DNA of 64,000 nucleotides from Delphinapterus leucas. Its lineage: Eukaryota; Chordata; Mammalia; Artiodactyla; Monodontidae. The notes under the pieces were generated by a model. That model worked only from the letters and a program-made list of their open reading frames with translations. It was not told the DNA's origin and did not search any database. The translations under genes and the position numbers were made by a program. Of the stretch, positions 25,336 to 38,646 are shown one piece after another. The stretch spans positions 7,850,665 to 7,914,664 of the forward strand of contig NW_022098001.1 in assembly GCF_002288925.2 (NCBI RefSeq). The letters run 5' to 3'. Every line of letters starts with the position of its first letter. Position 1 is the first letter of the stretch.

Positions 25336-27494
25336 TCTTTTTTATTTTAAAGTGGATCCAACTCAGTTTTGATTACTGAAGTGTGTTAATTCTAATGCTT
25401 TTACTTCACTTCTGTGTTCTTGTACTATTACTTCCTGTACGAATACAATCAATTTCTAATTTTGCATAATTTTCTTATAATGGAAAATGCTGCTCTAAAG
25501 AAACAAGCGATCAACTCAGAGGATTGGAATAATGTTCTGTATCATTTTATATACTGTTGCACATCGTATAATTCATTAGTGAAGGGAAAGAGGAGTACTG
25601 GCAAATTTATCTTCCTCATTATTCAAATAGAATAGTTACATATAATATGACAACAACACTCTCCCATTATTGCTTTCTCTTTCAATAAAATTATTTGGAT
25701 AAATTTGAGATTTTCATTATTTTTTTACTATAACCGTTTTCGTTGCAACCCAACTCATAAAGCCCAAATTTTATGTAAGAGTAAGCATATTTGAATCTTT
25801 GGATGTGTTAACAATGAGAAAGATCTAGGTTGTCAGTTCCAGCCGTTTGTTATACGATTCCATCGGTGCTTCTGAGTCCAGAGTTTGCCTGTTTCATAAA
25901 TGTAAGGCGTTTTGCTAGCTACACATGATGAATGCATAGCCCGACAGTCTCCTCTCTTTAGTTCATCTCGGCAGCTTCACACTGAGGCTGTATTTGCTGC
26001 CGCCATAACTACTAAGCTATGTGTACTACTGAGCCCTTTGGTGCTGCAAGATAAAATAGAAAAGGGCAGAAGTCGCGTTATTCAGGAAAAGGCAGAACGT
26101 AATTTTCTTTACAACGTCTTCTGCTGAAGTCGGGGCACGCTGTGGTTTGCCAGCACAGGTACCGCGATGTGGGTTTTTGTGCACGTGCAGGGCGTGGAGT
26201 GCAGGATGCCGCCTCTGCTGTCCTTGCCGCATTAGCCAGTGTGACGTCTACCTGATACGGCTTCCGCCAACCCCACCCCGGTAGTGACATGCCAGGAAAA
26301 CGCTGCCAGCTTTTCGGAACAACTTTAGAATATCTTGAAAACATTTTTTTGCACTGATTCTACATTGTTTTTAAATGTTTACTATAATGTAAGAGAATAT
26401 AGAGGGAGAAAACGGTAGCTCCATAGAAGTGACCCACTGCTGTCGAAATTTAGAAATAGGGAAAAGGTTAGGGCGTCCCCACTGGCAAGGGGGCAGGTGG
26501 GTGTGCAAGATAAGTTAGAAGACTCTCCCAGGCACACACACAGTCTAAACAAGGAGGGGCTCGCCTAGTTGGACACAGAACCTCTTTCAGAGCCGGTGGG
26601 GATCCTTTGTTTGAATTTGTTGCATTTTTATCACGTTGTGGATGTATTTTCACCTTCCCTCTTTTCAGATTAAGCTTCCATTTTCATTTTCTCTTAACAA
26701 GAAATGGAAATAGTAAGCAGAGTGTAAATAGCTAGACAGGAAGGCTTTTCTTAAGCACACAGACCAACACTTGGCAACATACCCCCTGAGGCTTTGCTCT
26801 GTTTTCCACCACGAGGTGCTGTGCTGAGTGGACAGAGGACGAAGCTCTGTGTCCTACATCCACCTTTGAAACTTATCAGCCATGGTACCTTGGGGAAATA
26901 CTTATATCATCACCCTCAATTTCTTTAATATAAGTAATTGATCTTGCCCCTTCCTTTCTCACGATATTTCAAGGATCTGCTGAAACAGGATGTGTGAAAG
27001 CCCTGTAAACATGCAAGAAGGGGCTATGCTTTATTTCAATTTGTGGCATTGGGTCGCTGGTGTAGTGCCCTGCATACCCTTGGCATTCTTTAAATATCAG
27101 TGGAATTCTTTAAAGCGACACAAGCAATGTAATACTCTTTAAGGTCAGTAGAAAATAAGCTCAGTGGAATAGATCCATCGTTTCTTAGGCATCTACCACA
27201 TGCCAGCGTCGTTCTCAGAGCTGTAAAGAGAAATGCCAACAAAACTCCACAGATGCGCTTAGTGCTCACTTAGAAGAGAAAGGGCAGCTGAATGTAGGAA
27301 GTAATAATCTCCACCTGACACCAAGTAAGATTTCAACGGGTAGAGAAGGAGAGACTCATGGTTATAATATTGACTATTGGGAAACACTTCAATGTTTACA
27401 AAGGGTTTTAAGTTTATTCTCTCATAAGCTTCATTCCCTGGACCAATGTGAGGATTAGAGTGGAAATAAAAGTGTGTGTCAAGTTCAGGATAGA

Positions 27495-27690
27495 GTGACG
27501 AATTCGGTGGTTCTGATGAGGTTGGGATGCAACCTGGAAGGGCCCTGAGGACCAAGCTATGGGCTTTAGCCTTTAATCTGTCATCAATACGGAACATGGA
27601 AGATTTTTGAGAAATAACATGACATGATCAGATGCAGAGCCTTAAGCCTGGAGAGCAGTTAACATTTCTGAATTCAGGTGAGAGATGATG
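27495..27690 (-). repeat. Possible reverse-orientation L2 fragment
   Basis: The 'gggctttagcctttaatctg' to 'aacatgacatgatcagatgc' and 'gtgagagatgatgaaggtct' segment resembles reverse-complement L2. Eroded. Confidence 0.5.
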
Positions 27691-28454
27691 AAGGTCTGCA
27701 TTAAGAAATGGCAGCACTAATTGGAAATAAGTTGAGAGACAAGGATTTTCCTATGGCTGTTTTTTTCCCCCTAATGATAAATGGAGTTTTTTTAAAACCA
27801 GTTTATTCCTCTTTTTCACCTCTGATCTTAGAAAAGATGGTTTAAAAAAAGTAATAAAACAACGGAGAATCATTTCTTACCCCAGGTAGAGAAGAATTGA
27901 TTTGGTGAGTCATTGATACCCGATGTTTGTTAGTGGTACCAATTTGTATCCAGTTTGTTCTGAAAATAGCATTCTTGTCCAGCCAGACTCTGAGAATGGG
28001 TTGTAAGTCCTCCTTAGAGCAGTAGGACCATCCCATTGCTGGAAGGCCGATTCGCCGTGGGACTTCTCTGAGCCTGCACTGATTCTGCCCCAGCCCCACT
28101 TCCCAGCCTCAGGAGGGAAGACCAGAGAAAGAAAGTGTCCTGCTCTCCATCAGCTGCTTCTCCAATGGGACCTCTTTGCTTAATTTCTGGTTAAAATAAT
28201 GTCTTCTATGCAAGGAAAACATTCAGCCAGGGGTCTGGCAAGAGTCCTCTCTGGGTGCAAACCCACAAATGTCTTTCACATCTGGCAAGTGATCCAAGGG
28301 GGGAGTCAGGCAGGAAGCTAACAGTGGTTCTCTTTCTTTCTCATGTCACATTCTCCCTCTTGTTCTTTCTAATTCTTCATGGAAAAAAGGGGGATGACTC
28401 TGGAGGGCTCATCTTTGTAAGCAACCCACCAAACTGAATCCTTATCTCATTCAG

Positions 28455-28690
28455 ATTAACAGTCAGTGTTTACTGAGCACCTGCTAGATGCCAGACACAA
28501 TACTGAGTTTTTCCTCACTCATCGGGATTCCTTTTTCTCATTTCCTGTTTTCTCACCAAACAGCCCCATGAGAGAGGTGTTACTACGTCTATTTTACTGT
28601 AGAAGAATGAGACCCTTAGAGAGGTCAAATGACTTTCCCAAGGTCACATAACACTGTATTATAATAAGGACTTTAATTCAGTTCCTTTGC
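28455..28690 (-). repeat. MIR-like repeat
   Basis: Contains 'ctgagcacctgctagatgcc', 'gagaggtcaaatgactttcc' and 'caaggtcacataacactgta', the reverse-oriented MIR arrangement. It covers a weakly open frame that is not a gene. Confidence 0.6.
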
Positions 28691-29480
28691 TACCAAGTCC
28701 AATTCTCTTTCCACACGCCTCGCTGGAGGACACAAAAGGTGCAAGAGGTTAAAAGAAGTTACTTCGCAGTCTCTCCTTGTCAGCCAATTATTGTACTTCT
28801 GACTTGTACGATAAGTTTGATGGATAAACGTTAATATTTTAGCTACATTGGCCGGGATAGAGATTGATTGATCACCACCTTCCAACAGAAGCATTCGAAT
28901 ACCAGAAGTGATCCAGCCAGAGATGTGGACGGGATGAGAGTGGGAGGGTGGTTCCCACGCTCCTCCCCTGGGACCACGAGCTGCATGAATTTGTCATGAT
29001 GGTTAGCTTCTTAAGCCCCGGGGAGTAAAACCAAGATATAATATCCCTCTCACCAACAAAACTGCAAAAAATTTTAAAAATAAAATACTAATGAAAACAC
29101 TCTGAGCTGCAACCAGAATACCAGCCTCCCTCCCTCCCTTTCTCTATCTCATGTAGGATGCTATTTTTGTAGGAATACGCATTTTAAGCCAGGAAACAGT
29201 AGATGTTAAGCACATGCTTGCTGAATAAATAAAAAAGAATTATAAGCTATTCTTAGACTCTGTGGAGGGGCTTGTATCAATTAGCTAAATGCATTTGCGG
29301 CCCCTGGAGAATGTCTAGAAATGGACACTTGAGCTTCTCTTGTGCCCCTCTGGCTACTGATTACATGATGAGGCCTGGATCCCCATAGCTGATCTACTTG
29401 CCCTCCTGAGCCCATGATGGCTCACTCTTCTGCCTTGCAATTTTATCAAAACCCAGAGTAGTACTTCCTGTCTTTTAAAT

Positions 29481-29626
29481 AAGAGAATATTGGACTTCCC
29501 GTGTGGTCCAGTGGTTAGGACTCCACACTTCCACTGCAGGGGGCACGGGTTTGATCCCTGCTCAGGGAACTGAGATCCCACATGCTGCACAGCATGGCCA
29601 AATAAATAAATAACTAAGAGAATATT
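29481..29626 (+). mobile_element. CHR-type tRNA-derived SINE with target-site duplications
   Basis: An 11-bp direct repeat, aagagaatatt, occurs at 29481-29491 and 29616-29626. The insert opens ggacttcccgtgtggtccag and keeps the tRNA-like pol III boxes: 'tggtccagtggttaggact' (box A region) and 'gggtttgatccctgctc' (box B region). It ends in an (AATA)n-like tail. It belongs to the tRNA-Glu-derived CHR SINEs of whales, hippos and ruminants. Confidence 0.88.
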
Positions 29627-30675
29627 TAGTACATTTAGCTAAGCAGAAATTTATCAAAATAGGAATTCCACGGAAGTCAGCCAAGGTAGGGTCTTAGCCT
29701 GTGGCAGCCCTGGAGAATTGTTGAGGGCCCTCAGAGCTTCCCCCTCTTTTCCTCCCTGCAGCTGGCCCTGACCTAGCATCTGCCACGAAGCGGCCCAGAC
29801 AGGCAGCTCTGAGGCAGTGGCCTGATGGCCACGTGCACTGATGGCAAGGGGACACATACACTTCATCCGAAGACCTTGACTTCAGGCACTCCAACAATTT
29901 CTCTCTCTGGATCAGCTTTGTAGTTTCTGCATGTAGTTTAGTATGGCCCCTGTCCATTTACTCAAGGCCACTTAACTTAAGGGCACTTTAAGCATGCAGT
30001 GTAAGTTCACCTCCAATTGCCAGCAATCTAGGAGTGGGTGGGGCGTGGGAGTCAGCCATTAGCTAGACTTGAAGCGGGGGGAAAGGAGTGGGTATGAAAA
30101 GTCAGGAGTTGAGTATTAAGCCACAGAGGATTTAGAGTGCTGTTTGGGTAAAATAGCTCTTCAGGCTGAAATGAGAGAGGGGGCATTCACGTGGTGGCAG
30201 TAGTGACAGGGTGGACATGGCCTCCTAGGTACTAGAAATAGCTAATGCCAAATTTGCGTGTGTGTGCCTGTGACACAGGCAGAGGGGGTGGTGTGCAATT
30301 CCAAGTCCAATTTCAATTCTAATTCAGTTCTAATCCTAGCTGGTGTATAAACTCTTACAAAATGCACGGTTAGCATATAAAGGCTCTAGAGGAAAATGGC
30401 TTGTTGGAGAATTTATAAGGGAGAGTCTAGAGATCATGGTACTTGTCAAAGACATCAAGAACATGTTTGTAATAAATACTGCCGAAGGAATCCAGGAACC
30501 ATGACTAAGGTAGATGCCAAGGGAATGAAAGAAAAGTGGAATCAACCGAAATTGCCTTCGAGGGGGATTAGTTAAATAAATGTCATGCAATGGGCTGTAA
30601 GCCTCATGTCACTAATTATTCTGTCAGCTACCCAATTCAATGCTTGGCCCAAGGTCAGTGCTCAATACTGTCTGT

Positions 30676-30704
<29 letters not shown>
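30676..30704. repeat. (TCAA)7 microsatellite
   Basis: Seven tcaa units, perfect. Confidence 0.95.
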
Positions 30705-30706
<2 letters not shown>

Positions 30707-30842
30707 TCAGCAATTTGAAAAGATGAGATACATCCATATGTATAACATGGAAGAATGCCCACAATATACTTTTAAGTGAAAATGATCCTCTTCATGGTTA
30801 GAGTGTACAGATTTCATATATGTGCATTTAAATACCTAATAT

Positions 30843-30880
30843 GATATATATATATATATACACATATATATGCATATATA
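30843..30880. repeat. AT-dinucleotide repeat, interrupted
   Basis: (AT)n with cac and gc interruptions; likely length-polymorphic. Confidence 0.85.
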
Positions 30881-32796
30881 AAACTGTTAATAGTGGTTAT
30901 TTCTTACGGAGTACTACTGGATCAGAGCGAGGGTGTTCACATTCTAGTTTCGATATCCCTTTATTACTTACATTTTTTATAATAATAATAATGTAGCACT
31001 TTGGCAGTCAGCGAAACTAAAAATGATCGTTTCCATTTTGGGAAACAAAGGAAAGGGTTGTTGTTGGATAATGTTCTCTAAAGAGTCTATCAGAAATATA
31101 TGTTTTATTGGCAGTAATATGGGTTGTACTTTATTTTTTATGGAAAAATAAAACTTGGAAAAGAGCCCAAAGCCAGGCCCTCTCAGTCTGAACTTCAGGC
31201 TCTATAGAACAAAGGCCCAGATATTTCAGAGACCATAAGCCCTACTCACCCTGGGAAGACCAGATGGGTTTCCTGGGCTTTATCTCAGAGCCTGCGGAAG
31301 GCAGAAGGCAGAGTGGATTTGTTTCTAGAGAGCCTTCTGCTCCCTATCTATTTTGTACCAGTTAAGTTCTCATCTCAAACCCCATCACCTCTCTGCAGGG
31401 GGAGTGAGTGCAGGGGTGTGACCAGGAGCACAGGTATGACCCCACAATCGGGAGATGTGGGTCCGAACACCCAGTCCTCATTGGGAAGAAGGCCTCCCTG
31501 CAAGCAGTGGCTTTGTGACATAGTTCAAGCAGTTCCAGCAAAGCCGTCTTGTGATCCACATGAGGAGGTAGGGAGCACATTTTGCTCCCTTATATGAGCT
31601 CATCTTACCAGAGGCTGGAGGAGAGAACATTCTTTGGTCGAGGCAACTAAGTTAGCGAGATTATTACATAACTTCAGTTCTCCCTCGGTAATATTTTAAT
31701 TTTTTTCCCCTCTATGCACCACTGTGTTTCATTTCCTAATTTCCCCACTATATGTAAATATGCCAGTTTATATACATGGTGTCCTTTCAGACTTCCACTG
31801 AGAGGAAAGTTCCATTGAAGAGAAATTTCTGAAACAGTGTGCTCTTCAGGTTTTTATTTAGTCATTTTTTTTTTCAGTGAGAATTAAGGACAACTGACCT
31901 TGAAATGAATTTGCTGGATTTTAGCCACCTGTAAAATTCAGATGGCTAAAACATCTGATGTCCCAGTGATGGTAAATGAATGCTTCCTCCCATTAACCTA
32001 TAACTTTTATCATTTTCTTCCTTACATTTTAGGAACCCTTTTTCAGTTACGTTTTCATAATTTAGACATTCCATTGGTTGAAAATTCAAAGCAACTCTTA
32101 GAGGACAAGGTTACATGTTCCAAACAGGCAAACGTTTTAATTAACCCGGCCTCTTTCGGAAACCACTGTGGGCTCTGTGTTCCTTGTTGCAGCTAAACGT
32201 GACTTTAGCTGCTAGCTTCTTGTCTATTCCATTTTAGGAGACCTCAGTGCACTTTGCATTGAGACTTCCTCTGAGGTTAACCAGGCTGTCCAGGGTAAAT
32301 TATGGATTTTTTCCTGGAAAATCTAACTCTGGGCATTGAAGAATTAACTCACAGAGTTATGGGGAATCACAGAAATGAAATGCTGCAGCTCTTTCCAATC
32401 CACAGGTACAAAATATAAAGAAGGGAGCACATGCATTCCAAAAGGTTGCTCCCTACTCACCATTTCCTTTCCCTGTGGCATCATTTTTAGGAGCTATTCC
32501 TTTTTTAGTTCTTTTTAGATGGAAAGTTAACTTCATGGTTTAGATTCCTGTGCATGGTTCTTTGTTGGTGGTTTGGTGTCTTGTATATTTTTCCTTTTTC
32601 ATCCATGGTCATTATTAACCCCAGATTTATTTTTTGGACATGGAGCGACTGGATGTGACTTATATTTCCCAAAATAAGTTGGGAAATTTCACATTGCCCA
32701 GCTCAGATTAAACTACTGAGTAACAGAATGCTGATGTTTAATAGAATACTGCATGTATTTCATTTAATGAAATGCAGTTGAGATTCAGCAAAAATT

Positions 32797-32868
32797 AATA
32801 TATATTGTATATGATATATGTTATATATATATTTATAGTAGATAGATAGACAGGTAGGTAGGTAGATC
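32797..32868. repeat. Compound AT / GATA / GGTA microsatellite
   Basis: AT-rich dinucleotide run, followed by gatagataga and caggtaggtaggtag tetranucleotide units. Confidence 0.8.
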
Positions 32869-32929
32869 TTATGGGGTATTTAAACTAAAAGGTGAGGACC
32901 CAATTGCTATTTAAAAGTATCCTTCAACG

Positions 32930-33440
32930 CCCTGAAGCAGAAGCCCTTAAGAGGTAAAAGATGGAGCGTGCAGGAGGCCAGGGTACGTGGGCAGGGGGCC
33001 TGAGAAGAAGTCAGGGATGGCCAGGGCCAGCTTCCACAGAGCCTTGTGGGCCAAAGGGGGGAGTCTGGATTTTCTTCTCAGTGTGTTAGGAAGCCCATAT
33101 GGAGCTTTAAGCAGAGGAGTGACCTGGTCTGTTTTGTGTTTTTTAAAGGTCATTCTGGGGAGCTGAGTGGAGAGCAGATCGGGGCCAGGTAGGGAGAAGG
33201 AAGACAAGAGTCAAGAGTGAGAAGCCAGTGAGGAGGGTGTTGTAGACATTCAGGAAGGAGGCGATGATGGTTCAGACTGAGGTTTGACAGTGGAGATGGT
33301 GAGAATGAGTGTATCTGAGACCAGTTTTAGAGACAGAGGCAAGTTTAGACAGCACCTGCTGTTGGAACAAAAGTGCAAGGAATCATAGGTGAGTCCCAGG
33401 GGTTTAGAGTGAACAGCTGGGTGGAAGCTGATGTCCTTTA
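32930..33440 (-). mobile_element. L2 LINE fragment, reverse orientation
   Basis: Contains 'cagagccttgtgggccaaag', 'gtctggattttcttctcagt', 'gctttaagcagaggagtgac', 'aaaggtcattctggggagct' and 'tgtagacattcaggaaggag'. These are the reverse-complement signature of L2 in this order. It is followed closely by a forward L2 block, so this locus holds two L2 insertions or an inverted piece. Confidence 0.75.
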
Positions 33441-33559
33441 CGGAGACGGGAGAGGCTGGGGTGGGGGAGTGAGCACAAGATTCAGAGAGGAAACCAAGAG
33501 CCTCAGTCCTCACCGTGCCGCTGCTTTGAGCACTTCCGTGTGCCCCCTTGAGCTGGCAT

Positions 33560-34800
33560 GAAGGACACATGACGGAGTGGGCACATCTTCAGTCTCTGTG
33601 TCTTCCTGCCCCTTCGCTGCCCATCCCCATCATCCTCCCCGGCTGGTTCCTTCTCCTCTTTCAGATTCTAAACGGCAGGACGACAGAGGGCTCAGTCCTT
33701 ATCCCCTTCTCTTTTCCATCCACATTCACTTCCTTGGCATTCTCATCCTGTCTTTTGCTATAAAGACTGCCTATCTACTGATGACTGCCAATTTTATATT
33801 GCCTCCCTGGACCTCTTTCTCTAACTTTAGACACATCCAACTACCTGCTCAACATCTCCAATCAAATGTATGATAAGCATATCAGAACTAACACATGCAC
33901 AACTAACTTAGCACTGATACCCATGCCCCCTGCCTCACCCCGAACCCCTGCTTTTCCTGCATTTTTCTTAGTTCAGTAAATGTCAACTTCATCCTTTACT
34001 GTTCGTCTTTTTTTCACACCCTACAGCTGAACCGTCAACTAATCCTACTGACTATACCTTCAAGCTGTGTCCAGAATCCCACTAAGTCTCACATCTTCCA
34101 CTGCTACCCTGGTTGCGCCATCTCTTGCCTGGGTTGCTGTCATCTCTTGCCTGGGTCATCGCGGTGGCCTCCTAACTGGTCTTCTCACCGCTGCTCTTAC
34201 CTTTCTTTAGCTTTCTCTCAACACAGCAGCCAGAGTGATCCTGTTAGAATATAAATCACTCCTATCATTTCCCTGCTAAAAATCCTGCGGTGGCTGCCTC
34301 TCCCTCAGAGTATAAGCCAGTTACTTCCCGGTCCCACATTCTGATCCTCATTACTCTTCTGATCTCATCTCCTTCCTTTCCTCGCACCCTTGCTCCAGCC
34401 CTGTCCTTGGGCGTGCTAATAAGCATATTCCCTGTGTAGACCCTTCTCTCTGCTGTTTTCTCGGCCTGTAATAGTCTTCTCTCAGTCATCTCCATGGCTA
34501 CCTCCTTCCCTCTCTGGTCTTTTACAAAGGTCACTTTCTTAACGGGGCCTTCCCTGGCTTTTTATTTAAAACATCAACACCTACCCACCCATTCCTGGCA
34601 TTCCCCACTCACCTTACTTTTCTCCATGGCACATCTCCTTCTAACATTTCACTTACCTTATTTATTGTCTGTCTCTTGCCACTAGGCTGTAAGCTGCATG
34701 AGAACAGGAGCTTTGCCTGTTTGTTCCCTGCTGAATTTCCAGTGTCTTGAGCCTTGCCTCCCTCCTGGTAGACGCTTAGCCCATATTTGTAGAATGGGTG
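33560..34800 (+). mobile_element. L2 LINE 3' region, about 1.2 kb
   Basis: Long pyrimidine-rich L2 block: 'cattgcctccctggacctct'-like spacing, 'aatcctactgactatacctt', 'gccagagtgatcctgttaga', 'atttccctgctaaaaatcct', 'cctctccctcagagtataag', and near the end 'ggctgtaagctgcatgagaa' and 'ctgctgaatttccagtgtct'. This is among the longest old L2 relics in the window. A tandem 'catctcttgcctgggt' occurs at about 34120-34160. Confidence 0.85.
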
Positions 34801-34894
34801 AGCTCTAATAGGAGGTCGTCTCTTCCCTCTAACTACCTCTTTCTGACTTCATATGGAACTGTTGTCTTAATTTCTATGTGTGCTTATCTGTGAA

Positions 34895-35115
34895 GCTAGT
34901 AGGGCATAGTGAAAAAAAAGCAGTAGACAGCCCCATGCAAATCAAGCTTCCCACTTGGCTCTCTCATTCAAAAGCTGTGTAACTTGAGACAAGTCACTTT
35001 GCCTCTCAGATTTCCTTCCTGCCTGCCTGCCTTCCTTCCTTTCTTTCGCTTATGAAATGGCGAAAGCTACCCTGCCATCACTCAGGGTTGCTGTGAAGGT
35101 TCAATAGAATAACGT
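34895..35115 (+). repeat. MIR SINE with internal CCTT/CCTG expansion
   Basis: MIR core ('gctgtgtaacttgagacaag', 'tcactttgcctctcagattt') is followed by a local simple repeat, cctgcctgcctgccttcctt (about 35025-35045). MIR sequence then resumes ('cagggttgctgtgaaggttc'). Confidence 0.75.
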
Positions 35116-35149
35116 ATGAAGTGCCATCAAGAATAAGATGCAGTTTTCA

Positions 35150-35350
35150 CTGACCATAGCATCTGGCCTTGACTCAATGCCAGAGCTTTACGTATATGAC
35201 TGTCTCGTTTAATTCTCACGTAGAATCAGTGAGACATGAGCTTGTACAGCTGAACTCATGTCACAGATGAGAAGACTGAGGTGCACCAAGAAATTAAGTG
35301 AATTACCTGAGAGCTAGTCAATGGTAAAGCCAGGCTTTGAACCCAAAAGC
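35150..35350 (-). repeat. MIR SINE
   Basis: Reverse MIR: 'ctgtctcgtttaattctcac', 'cagatgagaagactgaggtg' and 'ggtaaagccaggctttgaac'. Confidence 0.75.
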
Positions 35351-36861
35351 ATTTTTATTCCATGGCCTGAGTTTTCCTCATTGTGTTCTACTGGCACAAG
35401 ATAAATGTTTTAATGACCAAATATGGAGTGATTAAAAGGATGTGACCTGAGGTACAACTTCTGTCTCCAGATGATTTGTTTTCTTGACTGCTAATTAATG
35501 TAGCATTTCCCTTAATGTTATTTTTTTCCCCCTCTTCAACTCAAACAGCAGAAATTCCTGTCTTCCAAAGAAAAAAAGGTATTGTCAGGCATTTTTCTAT
35601 CTTTCCCTTCCTCCCTCAAAGAATGAAATGCTATCCTGTGTCCCCGGAGATTTCTGTCATACAGCCTAACCAAGTCCAGATGGTTTTCTCAAGTTCAGAC
35701 ATCATACTTAGTAAAGTGTGTGTAGTTATCTACAGAAACAAGTTCTGGACTAAATTGCAAACACCCGCTTCCCAGATAACTTATTCCATGCTCTTCTGCC
35801 TTGTTTGTGTTATGGCCTGTCTGTGCTAATGAATTTGTAAATGTGGTTTAATTACTGTTTACCGGAAAAATAGCTGCACACAGATCAGTGTCAGTGGGAG
35901 TCTTAGCCAAAATGTTGAGGCAGTTTGTTTCTAGGGCAAAACCAGCTAATAAATGAGAAGCACTTTTTAAATGTTGGGAAGGGAGCTTCAGTTCGGTTTT
36001 GAAGAAACAGTTTTTTATATATCCTGGGAAATAAATCATTCTTTAAGAGAGTGGATTTAAATATCAAAGTGGCATTTTTTTCCCCAAGGCCTTGCACTCG
36101 GTAATTTGCACGGAACCAAAGTATTCTAACAGTGATTTGATTGAATACCACACCAAAGGGCTATCCTCTAAAGAACTCACCAAAAGGAAAACTCAAAATT
36201 ACTTGTAAATTCCAGAAAATGTTTCGGAGCTCTGTAAATCCATGTATTATGTATTACCTCATGTTTCTGAATTCTTGCCTCAGGCAAATTGCCAACTTAG
36301 CAACTAAATGACAGTTTTAAAATTCTAATAGAAACCAGCCTCTCCAACTTTTCTTTTTTTCCTCCAGGAGAAAAAAAAAAACGGGACACGAGAGGGAAGT
36401 GAAAGTTATTGAAAGGTTCAATTTATAAATTGTTTGTGCTCTGCTTGGAGTTGTAGTTTAATTTTGCTCTTGCGTAAAATGGTATTTGCCTGATTCTGCG
36501 TAAAGGGGCACCTTTGAAAGTAAATAAATTCTCACGGGCAACTGTTGGTCCTGCTAATAGGGAGGAAGCTCTGTCACGCTACCCTTCGGGGGATGCCTTC
36601 CTCAGAGCCAGAGTGGGCCGGTTCTGCCTTCAGTGAGAACTCAGAAAACAAAAGCAATCAACTTGGCAACTAATAAAGATGTTTGTCATTTCCTGAACTG
36701 TGGATATAACAAAGAATTTGAGCAGTGTGAGGTGCAAACCCTGCCCTCAAGAAGTTTATTTTTAGTGGGGGCAGCAGACAGGTACACAGGCAATTCAATC
36801 TAAGAGATCCCAAGGCGGGGGGAGGGGGAATCGAGTGAAGGTGGTCAGCAAGTACAAACTT

Positions 36862-37140
36862 CCAGTTACAGTGTAAGATACATAAGTTCTGGGGATGCAG
36901 TGTGCAGCATGGTGACTATAGTTAACAATATTGTGTTGTATATTTAAAAGTTCCTAGGAGAATAGATCTTAAAAGTTCTCATCAGAGGAAACAAATTCTG
37001 TAGCTATGTGAGGTGATGGATGTTAACTAGACTTATTCTGGTGATCATTTCCCAGTATATACATACATCAGGTCTTACGTCATATACCTCAAACTTATTC
37101 CGTGCTCTATGACAATTAGATCTCAATAAAATTAGCGGGC
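36862..37140 (+). mobile_element. Old L1 3' UTR fragment
   Basis: Contains 'catggtgactatagttaaca', 'ttgtgttgtatatttaaaag', 'aaattctgtagctatgtgag', 'gtgatggatgttaactagac' and 'gatctcaataaaattagc'. This is the typical 3' end of mammalian-wide L1 families (L1MA/L1MB type). Confidence 0.85.
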
Positions 37141-37599
37141 AAAAGAGACCCCAAGACCAAGTCTTAACTACCAAATACCTTTAGTGTCTCAAATAACCGT
37201 ATGAAAGCCAGGGCCTCATCTTTGGGGCAGAAAGACTCCTTTTCCAGGAAGGTTATTGCATATTTCCACATTGTAATTATTTATCTGTCTATCAGTCATT
37301 TCTTCATTCATTAACTCACCCAATGTTATTTGTGATGGGCCCTAGAGAGACAAAGTAACTTCAACAAGACTCCATCTCAAGGAGCTTACCCTGCAGTGGG
37401 AGGGAGGCAGACATAAACAAACACCACAAAGTGAAAATCTCAAAGAAACTGGGAATCATTATTAAAATGGGGATGTGTTATCTTTTATATATTCTATGTT
37501 TCCAATACAAGAAAAATGTAAAATATAAGTGCAGAGCCCCTTTATTAAAAGGGATTTATCTTAACCATGCTTAAATCATAAGACTTTGGACATGAGAAC

Positions 37600-37885
37600 T
37601 AAGCTCAGATATCACCTCCTCCAAGAAAGCTTCCCTGATAGCACCCATGTCCCCTTTTGGCTTGAGTGTCCTTTCTATGTACTCTCACTGCACCATGTCC
37701 ACTCCCCTGATACCATGTTTTGAATTTTTATTGTGTTGTCCTCTTACTGCCACTACCACCTCCATAAATACACAACTGGGTACCCCTTAAGGAGGAGGGG
37801 ACACATCTTACTCTTTGCATTCGCAGCGCTAGAAGCATACCTGGTATGTGGCACTCGGTTAATGTTGAATAGCTCTGTGAGTGGG
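37600..37885 (+). mobile_element. L2 LINE 3' fragment
   Basis: 'ccaagaaagcttccctgata' followed by the pyrimidine-rich region, 'acacatcttactctttgcat', 'aagcatacctggtatgtggc' and a 'gttaatgttgaat' terminus. Confidence 0.7.
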
Positions 37886-38610
37886 AAGATGATAATTACA
37901 GGTTTTTTTCCCCATCTAATAAAAGTTGCCTTTTATTCCCCACATTATATTAAGTTTTAAAATATGTAACAAAGGGTATATATTCTTGTTTTTTGAAATG
38001 TAAATGTATTAAAATGTAAATATATTAAATGTAAATGTATTAAAACATTTATTAATAGCATATTTAGATAAAGGCGCATACAAAAAATCTAGAAGGACAC
38101 ACACCGAAATGCTGGTGGTGGTTATCTCGTAAGTGTTAAGGTTTGAAATGATGCTAACTTTGTCTTTATGCATCACTGTGTTGTTTAACTATTTTACTAT
38201 GGATGTGCTACTATTATGATAAGAAAATATGAAGTAATTTGTATTTTAAAAAGGAAAATTTGGCCCATTTCATAAGCCACAATCATAGGACATAAACAAC
38301 TTTATGAAACATCATCTTTACCATCTAACACAATGTTGACAGTGATTTGACTTTGGATTTAAACAACTGACCAAGCTTGGTGGCATTTAATGGAATTACT
38401 CATGTCTGTGTTTATAATATTCAGAAGGTACCCAAGCACTTTATTTGCAGTTGTCTAAAATGTGCGAAATTATCTCTTTTGCTCGCTCTCTTTTGTTCCT
38501 TTCCTTTAATTCTCCCTGCTAATACTTGGATTGGGTGTTAGAACCCCAGTCTTTTTAAAGCCAGGCTTAACCTCTTGCAAATAGATAAGGCAGAACTAAG
38601 TAGCCAATTA

Positions 38611-38646
38611 ATTCTCTCCCTCTCTCTTTCTTTCTCTCTCTTTTTC
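38611..38646. repeat. (CT)n pyrimidine tract
   Basis: Uninterrupted pyrimidine run rich in CT units, about 260 bp upstream of the first NCALD coding exon. It is too far to be the splice-site tract. Confidence 0.8.

Noticed and set aside
29492..29615. tRNA gene
   Set aside because: Pol III box-like sequences are those of a CHR SINE head; there is no intact cloverleaf, and the A-rich tail and duplications mark a retroposon.
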